Part shown: positions 36,601 to 49,300 of the stretch, piece by piece
Position numbering within the stretch: the stretch's first letter is position 1
Layout of the letters: each line of letters starts with the position of its first letter
DNA from: Volvox africanus
Lineage: Eukaryota; Chlorophyta; Chlorophyceae; Chlamydomonadales; Volvocaceae
NCBI GenBank assembly: GCA_030268105.1
Contig: BSDZ01000103.1
Span: 1,616,501 to 1,680,500, forward strand
DNA length: 64,000 nucleotides
Reading direction: 5' to 3'
Notes under the pieces: model-generated
Seen by the model: the letters and a program-made list of their open reading frames with translations, nothing else
Database searches by the model: none
What the model was told of the DNA's origin: nothing
Program-made: the position numbers and the translations under genes

Positions 36601-38003
36601 ACTGCCCAGACGGGTGTGACACTGGTAAACAACATTTTGGATGAGGACCTGGTGCCATTCGTGGATCATGCGAATCCGGTGATGGCGCAGATGGCGTTTC
36701 TGTTGTCAATTTTGGGCCCCCAGATCGCGGCGGCGGCGGCACAACGAGCGATGGAGGTAAGAAGCAATAGGTGGGAGAGATGCAAAGAGTGATACGGTGA
36801 TCGTCAAGACGGACACAGACAGGAGGACTGGCTTTCAGAAAAAAGCCACGATAATTCTATCGGAAATCAGGGAGCCGATGGTAGTCTTGGGGTCTGGGGC
36901 AGGCGCCAGGTCTGGGCTGGTCTAGTTGAGCGTTGCCGGACTCTGTCTTGGGTACATCCTGTCCTTTGCATGCGATGAAAGTCGGTAGTTGGGAGCTGGG
37001 AGCTGGGAGCTGGGAGCTTCTGTCCTCATTGGCCCCCCGGACTTGAACATCTACATCATATACTAGGGCTCTCTTCTCTCTCTCTCTCTCCTTTGACGGC
37101 CGCTTGATTTTGCCGACGATGGCAGTTCATGTCCTCGGACGACCAAGTCGCTGCGGCCCTCCGTGAGCAGCAGCAACGACTGCAGCAGCAACAACAGAAG
37201 GAAGCTGCCGCCGCTGCCGCCGCTGCCGCGAAAGAGGCTGCCACGGCACAGGCGACGGTGCAAGCACCTACAGTGCCTCAAGTCGCTGGTACATCAGACC
37301 CAGCTGCGGCTGCGCAGCCCGCAGCCGCTGGTGTCGGTGAAACCGCTGCTGCCGCAACTACTGGGCGGGACCGGGAGGGCAATGTCGCAGCTCCCGCAGC
37401 GGCTAATGCAGCGGCGCTGCCGCCTGCTGCCCCTGAGGCATCCGCCTCATTCGCCACTCCTGCACCTGGTGCTGACGGCGTCGATGGAAGCGCTGCCCCC
37501 ATGGCCGTAGCCGGTGCGCCGGCCAGTAGCGGTGCTGTTGCGGGCGATCAGCCGCCGTCGGCAGCGCCGCCGCCGCCACCAGGGACGGATTTACAGCCCA
37601 ATGACAATATTCCGCCGCCGTCGATGGACCCCTCATCCATACCTCTTTCAGCGGCGCGGCTCCGGTCGGCGGCGGCGGCAGGTCTGGCAGCGGCGGCGGC
37701 ACGGGCGCGGTTGCTGGCGGAAGAGCATGAGAACGACATGCTGGAAATCATGTCCCAAATTGTGGAGGTTCAGATCCAGAAGTTGGGCCTTAAGGTCAAG
37801 TACCTGGAAGATGTGGAGCAGGTAAGTGGGTTTGGTGATGATGGCGGCGATTGTGCTGGTAACGGTGACCGTGGTGGTGATGGCGGCGACGATGGCATCA
37901 TACGTGGTGGTGCCGCCGTCAGTGCCGCATATGAAGAAATGCCCAATAATATAAGATGGCTATTAGCTTTTGACACAAGATTTATTTTTGAATTATGTAC
38001 TTG

Positions 38004-38037
<34 letters not shown>

Positions 38038-38884
38038 ATGTATAATTTTAAGTGCTAGATGTGCTAGATTATGCAATCGCATAAGCCTTACAGCTGAGAT
38101 GTGTTATATATCTCTTGTCTTCTTTGTGCATGCAACGGGCGCATATCAGTATTAAGGAAACAAAACTTGGTCGATCTCGAAGCTTAGGAGTGATATATTC
38201 GATATCTTTGGATATGTGCCAAATCATCATGCAAGGGGTGATGTCGTCTTACGTCGTACACGTACGGCGCACACCAGCACAATATAAAAGGTGAAGAAGC
38301 GTCTACCCAGTATCTCGAGAGGCCTTTGCGGCTCTCAATTACTACAGGTGTTGTATGGGGCAAATGAAAGGACTTTATAGATGCAAGGCAGTAGCTGCTG
38401 CACTGCTGTGGCTTCACCGAGAGCATCGTTGCCAACCTTGGTGTTTCAGGCCCTCGAGAGCGAACGAGGTCAATTGGAAAACTCGCGCCGAAACCTGGAC
38501 GAGCAAAGGTCCCAGCTGCGGGATGCACGTCGTACACGCGCGCAGCAACAGCTTCAGCTCGGTATCCCGCAGCCACAGCCGCAACAACCAGGTCTGCAAC
38601 TACAGCAGCCACAACAGCAGCCACAACAACAACCGCAACTACAGCTGCCGCCGGGTCTGCAATTGCAGACGGGGCTGCAGCTACCAGGCTTGCAGGGGCT
38701 GCCGCCGGCGGCAGCGGCTGCTGCGCTTGCGGCGATCAGCGCTGCTGGCGCCGGAGCGGGTTTGACGCAGCAACAGCAACAGCAGGTTGCGGCCCAGGCG
38801 GCGCAGATGATGCAGCAAATGCAGTTGCAGATGCCAGGCGGCGGCGGCTTAGGGGGAATGGGGCCAACTGGGGGCGGCGGCTGA
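27692..38884 (+). CDS. SWI3: SWI3/SMARCC-type core subunit of a SWI/SNF chromatin-remodelling complex, 19 exons, complete
   Basis: Exons: 27692-27745, 27812-27874, 27985-28062, 28570-28725, 28882-29038, 29442-29538, 30167-30284, 30577-31058, 31553-31706, 31901-32287, 32617-32874, 33402-33517, 33993-34162, 34948-35149, 35569-35764, 35911-36063, 36364-36756, 37126-37821, 38450-38884; all in phase, 1454 residues. Order: the BAF155-like N-terminal module (LATLVCQLMQFQED, ALYIIGAKC, MGGTVVDN, LVHWTQLPDSYDEW, WIKDSEVYNEWMNPADYE; residues 1-265); Gln/Ala/Pro linker; SWIRM (about 620-745: SSASWFSLNGIHEFERLYL, VWTFLDYWGIINF); ZZ-like finger (about 815-860); SANT (about 905-965: WSQQESLLLLEGLEMFGDNW); the NPVMAQMAFLLSILGP region; coiled coil (about 1280-1350); Gln-rich end. 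The family forms dimers that scaffold the nuclear remodeller and bind nucleosomes. The full N-terminal module makes it animal-type in architecture. The first exon is the least certain. Confidence 0.95.
32911..33265. mobile_element. Putative 355-bp element with perfect 33-bp terminal inverted repeats
   Basis: The arms 32911-32943 and 33233-33265 are exact reverse complements over 33 bp (outer end ATCGATTATATTATATTACG) and frame 289 bp of unrelated, GC-richer sequence. It sits in the SWI3 intron between the exons ending at 32874 and starting at 33402, inside the SWIRM-coding part. No clear target-site duplication and no reading frame for a transposase are visible. A non-autonomous MITE-like insertion or an inverted-repeat duplication would both fit. 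Confidence 0.6.
35856..35903 (+). repeat. TCTTCATC tandem repeat at a 3' splice site
   Basis: Six perfect copies of TCTTCATC run directly into TCTTCAG, the acceptor of SWI3 exon 16 (35911). The repeat therefore forms the whole polypyrimidine tract. Confidence 0.9.
36991..37018. repeat. GGGAGCT tandem repeat
   Basis: Four copies of GGGAGCT lie in the SWI3 intron between the exons ending at 36756 and starting at 37126. Confidence 0.9.
38004..38036. repeat. (CA)n-(TA)n microsatellite
   Basis: A dinucleotide run changing from CA to TA lies in the last SWI3 intron, 3' of the donor at 37822. Confidence 0.85.
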
Positions 38885-39051
38885 GATGCCAACCAAATCT
38901 CTCCCGCCAACGGGGAACCCCAACGTGATGTGTTTCCGTTCCGAGCCTGGATGTTGATGGGTGGGCGGGGAAGGGGTGCGCGGGGAAGAGTGGGCGGGGA
39001 AGGGGTGGGCGGCCAAGCCATCGGTCCCAAGGTCCCCCTGGAGGAGACCAG

Positions 39052-39056
39052 TGTAA
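39052..39056 (+). terminator. TGTAA polyadenylation signal candidate of SWI3
   Basis: TGTAA lies 167 nt after the SWI3 stop codon, a usual distance for volvocine genes. Confidence 0.55.
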
Positions 39057-39795
39057 TGCTATACTGTTGGACTCGTACACTAACGGATTAACGGTTGTGT
39101 TAACATGAGCTGACCCCTGAGGCATTGGAGCAAATGCGGGTACGTGAATGTACTGATGACGCTGAGCTCGTTTACACGGGCAACATGGAGGAGGGGGGAG
39201 GTATGGTTGTGACGGATTTCGAATTAACGTTGAAGATACCCTGTTTAAAAATTTGGTCGCGAACATGTCAGCAGCGTTTACGTGGGTAAGAAGACACTTT
39301 TACTTAAGCAGATAAGAAGTCTTTTTCGGGATCTCGTACTCTATGTTTTCTCATGAAAAGTGCACCCCTGTTGTTGTTGTTGTTATTGTATATAAGAGTG
39401 AATTCATTCGCTCGATACCAGCCAAAGTGTTTTCAGATCCGAATAGAGCAAATAAAGCTTTAATCTCAGGATATCTGGTCGGCTACACCTGGCCATAATA
39501 CGCCAGCAGCAGGAAACTACATGGTGTGTGAAATCCGCTGCTGATCGAGGGTTGCCTCCCCAGCTGCAAGAGTCAGCCAAGAGTCTTGACGAACGAAAAC
39601 CCCAGCCTAAAGCTTTCTCATAGACGACCTGAATACCCGTGGCCAGAGTCAGGGACGGCAGCGACAGCGGGCGTAGGACATCAAGCTGCTTGAACTTGCA
39701 ACTGCATAGCGTAATGTTGAGGCACCCTTGTACTATCAACCAGGTGTTAAAATGCGTGTGTAGGTATCACCACTGGATGGGAGACTAAAATCACA

Positions 39796-40030
39796 TTGGA
39801 GGGATACATCCCTCACCCTCACCACACCAGCCTTATTTGCTTTCGGCAATGTTGCTGGGCTATTGAGGTGAACCGTCCTGATAGAGGGCTCGGGCTGTTC
39901 ATCACTGCCCTGTGTGAGTGTGGAGCGACAGAGGATGAGTATCGTGATATTCTGGAGTGCTCAGCTTATGAGAGCAAAAGACGAGAGATGGGACTTTCCG
40001 GAAGGGAACATGGCTGCGGTCATCATGAGC
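39796..40030 (+). mobile_element. Possible remnant of a non-LTR retrotransposon 3' end
   Basis: The plus frame reads ICFRQCCWAIEVNRPDRG followed by CECGATEDEYRDILECSAYE and then SKRREM. This resembles the Cys-x-Cys ... Glu-Asp-Glu-x-His ... Glu-Cys-x-x-Tyr ... Arg tail found after the reverse transcriptase in many LINE-type ORF2 proteins. The usual His is a Tyr here, and no reverse-transcriptase motif was found next to it, so only a small decayed piece would remain. Confidence 0.35.
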
Positions 40031-43000
40031 ATGGGGTAATCAGCGTAGACTGGCCAAGGATTTGTTGTGTGAGAGGGACTCGGTCAGGCGAGAGCAGAGT
40101 TTACAGCTGGGTCACTCGGCTCGCACGGCAGCAATTTTCCGCGTGCGTCTTCCCTTGCTTGCTTGGAACATACATCGCTCGATACATGTGGTGATATATA
40201 GTATGTGCCCTTTCGTTCCTTATAATGGTACACCAGAGGCAGGTGTGGAGTACAGGGTCTACGGTGTTTGGATATTTGAGTATACTGAGTATACTGAGAC
40301 CGTTATGAGCGGGCTTGTGTAAGCTATATAGTCGCCTATTACAGCCTTTTTGCGTACATGTCGGTTAGCAGAAACGTGGGGACACAGCAGCAGTCCCCAT
40401 ACACGCACATGTTTGTTGTGGTGACGAATACACGGGATATTCCATGAAGTTTGTTGTGATGACAACAACTCGATCGGTTCCCGATGTTCTGGCAATCCGT
40501 GTGTGAACATCAGCCCTGTGTTGCAAAGTCATGCTGTAAACGGCAGCTCAACCTGTATCATGTGAATGAACCGCTACAACGAGTCCGCGACGCTGGGCAA
40601 GCTTTATATCATCGGAACTATATGATGCTTTGTTGAGATTTTCAAGGGCATCTATCTGTGCATGACTCAATGGATGTAATGTAGTCATGCAAAGGGTTTG
40701 GGAGCAGGTCTCTCTCCCCGTCCCCGTAGAGTGCGAAGGTTTTGTGAAGGAGCAATATTTAGAGAGAACAATGCGCGTATTGATGCAAGCTCGTCGTTGC
40801 TGCTGCTCCCCCTCGCCATGGTGCGCATGCAAGGTAGCATTCCGTAGTCACTCCAGGAGTCCGCATTGCTGCAGGGTTTGGGGTTCTTTTAGGAAAGATG
40901 AAAGACAAGGAGACCGGACCGCATCAGCATTGCAAACGTTTGTTAAATAAGTTTATGCAAAAGCTGTTGTCCAACTTCATTACACATGAACGAGATGCAC
41001 GAGCGGACTTATCATATATCTATAGAGGACTTCATCGCATTCACAACGGCTGCTCTGCCTAGATCGACAGACCGCGGTGTTACTGTCGACCGGACCATAA
41101 TACCCGATATGCATCGGGCACGAAGAAGGTGGGAATGCATGAAATGAATCTGCCACTTGGATTTTGGATGCGCATTTGTACTCCCATATGCGCCACAACT
41201 AATCCCCAAACAAGGAAAGCAAGTGCCGAAATCAACCACCAGTTTCCTGGTATATCATTGATACAGATGCAGCAAGGTTGCTACCCCCCCTCCTCCCTTT
41301 TCTCCGCGCCTCCACCTCTTCCCATTCATTAAAAGACGGGGAGAATGAACCCCAACCCCACTGAATCGAGTGCCGACAGGAGGGAGGACGTCCCCCCTCA
41401 CTGGCTTTGCCCACCAGCCATGGCCCCTCCCTCCTGCCTGCGCCTTCGCAGGCATATGTGCAAATTAAGACACACACTCCCTCCCACACACATATACACA
41501 TGTACGCAAACATGGCAGGGCACGTACGGCCGGACTCACAAACACAACACATTTGCATATATAATTGTGGATGCCGCACCGCACGTGCGGCCGTGCCCTA
41601 ACCTTTTTATCCTCGTCACTTGAGGATGGGTTCTTCAGCAGTCCATCTTTAGCTCTTCTCATATCGCTGTCAAAGTCATTTCGACAGCAAAATGTTTTTC
41701 AATATTTCCCCTTCCGAGCGATCCGAACTGCAGTATGCATTTCTCACCTTTGTAGGACCTTTTCTTTCGGCATCAATACGTGTCTGGCCTCTACGAAGCG
41801 CGGCCCAAAGAAACACAAAGAACAAGCCTGCACACACACGCACACACACATACACACATGATCGCGGTATCAGCGTGAAACACATGTGACCGCGCGTGCG
41901 TGTGTATATGAGTTGCTTATGTAAATGGAAAAACACAAAATATTCCGTGCCGTATCCCCCCCCCCAAGCAAATGCACTCATATAAACACACACACACACA
42001 CAGTTGCACGTACGCAGCACGTGGCCACCGGCAAAAGGCAGCGCGCTGCCCATCCTGCTCATTTGACCAGGACTAAGCTGACCAGTCGCGGCACTTCGTG
42101 GCATGCTCCTCCCCCCCCTTCAAGCCCACGCAACCAACCCCTGCTGCAACATCTCTCCCCACTCCAGGACATGGCGTGCAATGAAGAGTGGCGACGAGGA
42201 TATGGCAGAGCCGCCGTACACCCCCTCGCCCTGGCGGCGAAACGACCGCCTATCCGAAGAGTTCATGGAGAGGCCATGGCTGTGTGGAAGCATGAATGGG
42301 CGTCGAACCATGTGGTCTTTATAACCAATTTGGCCCTGCAGCCGATGAACTCATGATGGGGCACCAGTCACGGGGAGCATCAGATATGCGCGTCGCAACA
42401 GGCAGTCCGCTCTTGGCTTTACGACTGCGACATGGTGGTCAACATCGTGGACGATCTGACGTGTGCAAGTGCGCCTGCTGCGGGAGGGGCCGCCCGAGGA
42501 AGTTTGTTAAGGAGGATATTGTATTATATTTTTGACAATACTAGGAACTAGGATACTATATATATATACATATAACGCAATTTCACAAGCATTCTTGCAA
42601 AGATGCTGATTACAAAAAGCGGTCACGACAAGAGGGGTGCATAGAAGGGCGAAACACAGACGCGGAAAAAAGAGGGCGAGGCGGAATACGACGATCTAAG
42701 TCCACGAACGAGATCGGGTTAGTACGGACGATAATGGGGCATGAACACCATACCGCCATCATCGTGGCATCCGCTGGCCATGCGGAAATCTTAAATTTGC
42801 AGAGCGTAGATGCCTCTGCGGCATTTGCTAAGCTGACCGATGGCTGGCCCCTGAAACCCGTCGTACAGACACCACGCCTTTACCTCTACGCCCCTCTTCC
42901 TTACCGAGTCGGTGGCCGGCGGCCGTGCTATCGGGCCCACCCGGCATCGGCACCTGTGTTGTCCCCATCGGCGTCGAGCGGCAAGGGGTCGAGGTGTCTG

Positions 43001-43392
43001 TGTGTGTATGTCTGTGATTGAAAAGAGAAAGATACGTATGTTGGCGCGAAGGCACACAAGGACGGCGTAGCTGCGCGTGCGTATGGCTGTGATGGTGTGT
43101 GTGAAGCTGTGCGTGTGTTGGTGTGTGATATCCTGTGTGTGGTGTGTTGTGCAATGGTGTGTATGTAGGTGTGTGCCCTTTGCCTCCGTTAAACATTGGT
43201 AGTGTCACCGCAACGACATTTTCCAGGTTCACCGTGACAAGTTACAATTCTGAAACCTATCTGCAAACCTATCGACCACTTGCACGAGAGCACACAGACT
43301 GTGCATGTGTGTCAGGACGCGTGTTCAAAAGGTGCAAAAGTGCAAGCAACCGAGCGAACGTACGTACGTTCACATACGCCGTCTGCACGCAC

Positions 43393-46300
43393 CTGCACCT
43401 GTGCCTGCGGCTGCACCTGCGCCGGCGGCAGTGGCGGCGGCAGCAGGAGAGGCGGCGGCGGCGGCGGCATCTCGGTCGTAACAGTGCCGCTGGCCATTCG
43501 GGCCATGGGCGCGAGGGCAATCACACCACCTGGGGGGCTGTTGTTGGTGTTTCCAAGTGCGCCGCTCAGCTGGAAAAAAAGGCAGGAGGAGAAATGTAGT
43601 GGATTACAGTTGAGGATAACATAGGAAAAATCGCAAGGCGAGAAGGCGAAAGGAGGACGAGCTGTAAAAAGAAGTAGAGGATATCGTTGAAGCACAAGGA
43701 AGTAGCATGCGAGTTGCACATGCAAAGTGCCATCATGTTTACCCGTTTTGAAGGAGCATATGGTCGGCTCTATAGCCCTGTCAGATTGTTAATCTGATTC
43801 CTTTTTTCCTACGTTTGCTGAAAATTAAATAAAATCCCCCACCCCTGGCCAAGGGGGTTCTGCCCTTGTTGCTGACGAAGGGTCGGTGTGATGAGTGTGG
43901 CGTCATACGAGTTGCTGTTGCACCATGAGCAGCCAGCACACACCGCGCCACATGACGACAGAGGACTGATGGCTTAAGATAATATCGAGCTGATGCCGAA
44001 GCGCGGGCAGGGATTTGGTGCAACTAAACCTTTTCACCTGTTAACACACACAAATACCACGACATGGATGTGGAGGCAGATGGCGTCAGATATCCCATCC
44101 GAGACAGATGCTCATTCAACGTGCTTCACGGCTCCCGGGGGTCCACTGCTGTTCCTCACACCCATACTCGGCAGGTGGATAGCAGCCGCCGTGGCCGTGA
44201 AGATCCCTCACACATATCGTGTCCTCCTCCCCTCACTAGTTTTATCGACAGTTTGGACCAAGTACAATCCTGCGGCGCCGTCATACCATACCAAAGCACA
44301 TCATACCACGCGCCACAAGATTGCCACCGTCCAAGCCACACCTCGACGTCTGGTGAATCGGACATTGATCTTTCCTCAACGGAACTCCTCAAAAACATTT
44401 CCCCTGGCGCGCACACAGACACGCACACCTCTCCCATTCGCAGCATTGTTCACTCACTTGTTCACTCTGTCAGTTATCAGATCATTAGTACTGGCGTATG
44501 ATAATTGCAAAAGCGCCCTCGATTTACAATTTTCCAGGGGGATTCTGCGCCTGACTAGATTGCTTTCCTGACTACCCAAGAAGTGCACTATTGAGGTAAG
44601 TGGGGGTCCCCTATAAGTGGCCCTTAACGCCCTCCACAACGCTCTTGAACTAATATATGACTTAAGTTTGAAGGGCACAAGGAAGCTGCAACTATGGCGG
44701 TACATACAGGCGGGGACATGGCCGTGGCCGTGTACGTAGGCCGCCAATCGAAAGCGAGGAAGTACTCAAGTTTGGAAACTTCTGGAACACATAGCACGTC
44801 TTTCCCAGCGATAGGCACAGGCCATGCACCCCCTATCATGACCCCGTGTTCTAGCTGTAAGACTGCGTAGATTGTTTGCCATTGCATCCTGTGTGTCTGT
44901 CCCTGACATGAACTACTAGAAGCCGTTGATGCATTGGTTGAAACACCGACCTGTACTCTCGCAACTGAGAGGAGAGGAACTGACTGACAACGGTAAACGA
45001 GATGACCAAAAAACGATGGCGATTTATCCGCACATGACAGGTACTCATAATAACAATAATAATAATAGGAGTCCTTCCGCCGCCTCCTTCCCAGTCGTAC
45101 ATTCACCTTCTGTCCCGCGGCAACGCGTGTACACTAGAGAAAAATGGTTCGGGTAACAAAAGCCGACAATGATTTAGGCTAGCCACGAATAAAAAACATA
45201 CAAGACAGACAGACAGACCAATCCAGGCCGACCGACATAGAAAACCATACAAAGCGAGACAGACAGGCAAACATACACAGCGACATGCCGGTTTGCTTTC
45301 CCAGTGCCCTCGTCCATGCGCGATGGTTGCCTGGCACAAAACCTCCCAGGACGACACCCCAGCGCAGGAGCAGTTCTCTCAACCTAACAACAAAAGCCGC
45401 GTCCTGAACAGTGCATTACTGCCACTGGCAGGATGGCGCTACTGAAGCTAGCCAGCGCCAAACAGTGCATATTTACCTCGAGCCCAAACCACCTCCGAAA
45501 CCCTAATAAACCTAATTTCGCTAGTCAAATGTCAGGACATCGGAGGAACCGCGCCCACGACCTACTTAAACTCCCCGGCGTACGCCCTACAGCGCTGGAG
45601 CAGAGGCTATGAGGTGCGGCGCAGGGTCCAGCAGCCTGAGGAAACCCTTCCGCACACACGCCGGCTAACACTGATTTCCTCTGGAAACATTGCCAGTCAT
45701 ACTTGCTCCTCCTTCTCCTACGTGAGGCGGAGGAGGCGGATGTAGAATGAGAAAAGCAGAGGTAGGAACGATTTATCACATCCAAATCGCCCGCTGCACA
45801 CACTCGCAAGGAACACCACTTGATTTTTCTGTTACATATCATTCTCTCAAGTACTGATGTCGTTTGAATGGCACAGCTTCCTTCACGTGCCCTTAATAGA
45901 CTATTTGGTCCTTAGGGAAAGTTTAGGTACCCGAAGACATCCTCACAGAGAGGTGGATAGATAGATAGATAGTTAGTTCAACCGATAGGTTTTGAAATAG
46001 GTTTTAAATGAGCTGAAAGGGATAGGAGAAAAGTAATTGGATACAACGTTACTCAACGATAGACTGTACACACACCTAACATTATTACGTCCTTTGTTTC
46101 GATGTTTCAAGTGACGTGCGGAATTATCGCACCTTATACTTACTGAAGAGGCCTGTATAACCCTACATGCCTCTTATACCTTGGATGATGATTCGTAAAA
46201 CCTGCGTTTCCGTTCATTCCACACTCGCCATCGTTAAAAAATCATGCTTTTCTCCAGCTGTTCTGCTTTTCACGACTTTTCGGGTTTTCCTTTCCTCAAG

Positions 46301-49300
46301 GCGTATCCAGGATCCTGTCTCCATCCTTTATCCGTTTTTCACTCCTTGTCGGGCCGCACACTTCGTGTGTTCGTGTCCTGTTCTTTCCTGAGCCCTACCT
46401 GGCTGACTAGGCCCCCAGGAGCGCCTCCACCGCTGCCCCCACTGCCAACGGCCGCTGCGTTCATAAGGCCCGACATAGTGCCCGCCTGGATCTGGACCTG
46501 CTCGTCGTGCGAAACCGCCTGCGCCTTTGTGTATGACGTGTATTTGAGATTGGGGATAATAGGGACGGGGAATAAGAGAGTGACCGCAATTGATATATAC
46601 ATATATGTATATATATTATATTTCTACTTTTGAGGGGGTTTATATGATATCATAAACCAGGAGATTATGCTCACGAAATAGGTTTGGCCCCCGCTCAAGG
46701 CTACCTGTGAGTTCTTCTCCTCGGAAGCAGTTAAGCACCGGTTGGACACGCTTGCCTACCTGAAGAAGCAATGCCGACACCGTGCTCATCTGGGAGACTC
46801 CGGCCATCCCGTTTCCATTCCCCGCCTGTTGCTGCGCGATCACGGGAAGCTGCACCTCCACGGGGAGACCAGCAGCGGCCAGAGAGAGAAGCTGAGCCTG
46901 TGTATGTGTGTGTGCATGCGTGTATGTGTGTGCGCGTATTTGGGTAGGATATGGTGGGACAGGGGCGCATTATTTGGGGAATGGATGAGAGGATTCCACT
47001 GGATATAACTTCTGCCTGATTAGAGCTAAGGGTGCTAAGGGGCATGGGAATGCGATTGCAGTAATGAACCCAACGAACAAAAACAGAGGAAGAAACTTTA
47101 ATTTTGCAAACGATGGATGGGTAGAGACCTGGCACTACTATATTTAGGGACTCTGCTCAAGAGGGGAATAGGTAGGGGGTGATGGGGAAACAGGAAACTC
47201 AAACCTATACACCACGAATGGAAGGTGTGTGAAGTGAGGCACTAAAGAAATGCTTGGTTGGTGTGGTTATGCAAATAAATCCGCGACATACGCCACACCA
47301 CAGCAGGCCACATTGCGCCACACGGCGCTGTGCAAATACATTATCGGTTTTTATCGGGCTCTCCATGACGTCGTTCGCCCTGTCATCTTCCTTACTTAGG
47401 GTTCTAGTCTACAATATTTTCAGCCTCCTATTCCTTTCTTAAAACGCTGCTCATTTTAATGACAGATTCGAAAATACAACCTTACACAAATATGGAGAGA
47501 TATAGTTGGTGTGCGACGTACAACATACGCGGGAGAGGGAGAAATATGTGACTCGAAGGTAGATGTGACTCGTCGCTACCTGTAGATTGCGCTGCACGGC
47601 CTCCGCATCTGTCCCCACAGTGACGTTTGCCTGGAGTCCGCCCAAGCCGTTCAGGAAAAGGCCCGGGAGCGCCAGCTGCTGGAGGCCCTGGGGTCCCGCC
47701 GCCAGCAAGTTCCCAACTGCCAGGGTTTGCAGCGGCTGCACAATGCCGTGCACGATGGGAATGGTGGCCACCTCGTGCTGCTGCTGTTGAAGACGCTTAA
47801 CCCTGACGCCAAACCAAAACAGAGGGAATGTCGCTTTTCAAGGTAGCGAGGTTATCGTTTAGGAGTTTTAGGCGTGTAAAATGAGGGCGGTAAAGGCCGG
47901 ACTTGGTGGAGAAAAGAAGTCGGGAAAGTCGGAGTTAACACTAAATATTGTTTAGTGATTAATATGAGAATGATGATAATGAGAAGGAAATAATATAATA
48001 GGAGGGACAATGGTAGTGGCGTATACAATCAAGAAGAACGAAAAATAGCAGCAGGTCCCAGCAAAGGCCAACGCACATGCCCACCCCCGTCCCCGTCCCC
48101 GACTCTACCGTACTCACTTCTGCGACACCTCGTACTCTTTCCGCCACCGCGCCACATCCACCCCTCGTTCCCGCAACGCGCTCTCGTGGTGGCGCAGAAA
48201 GTGCTTTCGAACACAGTCTGTGTGATAAGCCGAGTAGGCGGTGCAGGCGTGATTGCAGAGCAGGCAGTTAATCTTCTTGTGGTCCACGACCTGCAGACGG
48301 TCAGCGCAGTGCGGAAGGCTCTTCTAAGGGTTGCCTCTTGTCATATGCTGTCTGTGTAATTTTAGTAATGTAATTTTAGTAATCTAATTGATAATAATAT
48401 GGAGTAATTGATAAGGTCAGCTATATAAATTTAATAGCCATGTAATCTAGGGCACGAGTCCCTTGCCACTTCTAAGCCGGTGTGATGTGGATTGTCACAA
48501 GAACACGTCATAGTTACCAGGAGAAGCCTGGAAGGAACCCGGTGTGTCAGGAACGACCCACCTCCACCATCTGCACGATTTGGCCCTCGAACAACTCCGC
48601 GATTTTGCGGCTCATGTCCGCCATCTTCTTTTGATGTTGTGCCTCGTTCTTAAATCTACAGCAGCGGCAGCGACGTTTCTTGGGTATTAAATCCCAGCAC
48701 CAGGGGGACCCGGACCCCACAACGACCCGAGGGTGCGACAGAGGGTGAAAAGGCAGTTTCCGAACGTATTTGATAGACCGACCAACAGGAGAGGACGATA
48801 TGCGCGATTCATATAGCTCACATTTTGCATTACGTGTCATTGACAGAAAGAAGACGAACAAGTACTAGGTACGGTCATTTAAAATTTCCACCCCAGTCTA
48901 TCAGTCTCATTCCCCTCCCCTCCCCTCCACCCCAGCGGCGCTCACTCACCTCCCGTCGGCGTGCCGCGTCTTGCTCTCTTTCTTGGCTTGGCCGGAACTA
49001 GAGCCCATAGAGCCCCCCAGGACTCCCTCACTGCCGCTCGGCCGAGACAGGCCCAGCAGAGAGCTCATCTACACACACACAAACAGCGGAATCCACAGCC
49101 ATGGTGATCATACAGGTATAAGGTACTGAAAATTCCCCCGAAATTTATCCGCCGAAATAACATATATATCCTTTCGAGGAAAATTCTTTAGCGATCAACC
49201 CCAAACCTGATAATGGTTCACTTACTCAATCGGCAATCTTCGAAACATATGTTCATATGTGCATGTATAAAACACGTGTACGTGAAAATGTTCCACAGAA

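Larger units (their letters stand above)
38885..43392. other. Long spacer right of the SWI3 gene
   Basis: The left part is the SWI3 3' UTR with TGTAA at 39052-39056. A possible retroelement fragment lies at 39796-40030. The rest is a mixture of AT-rich DNA, CA/TG microsatellites (about 41820-41850, 41980-42002, 43095-43170) and frames that match no family I know, including a GC-richer plus-strand stretch at about 42160-42510. A minus-strand frame near 43005-42912 (MGTTQVPMPGGPDS, donor-like GTAAGG) could be a further exon of the PB1 gene, but does not join in phase with 43569-43393. Confidence 0.4.

Noticed and set aside
44064..44501. 145-codon plus-strand frame between PB1-gene exons
   Set aside because: It has no recognisable domain, unusual codon use relative to the certain genes and no splice partners.
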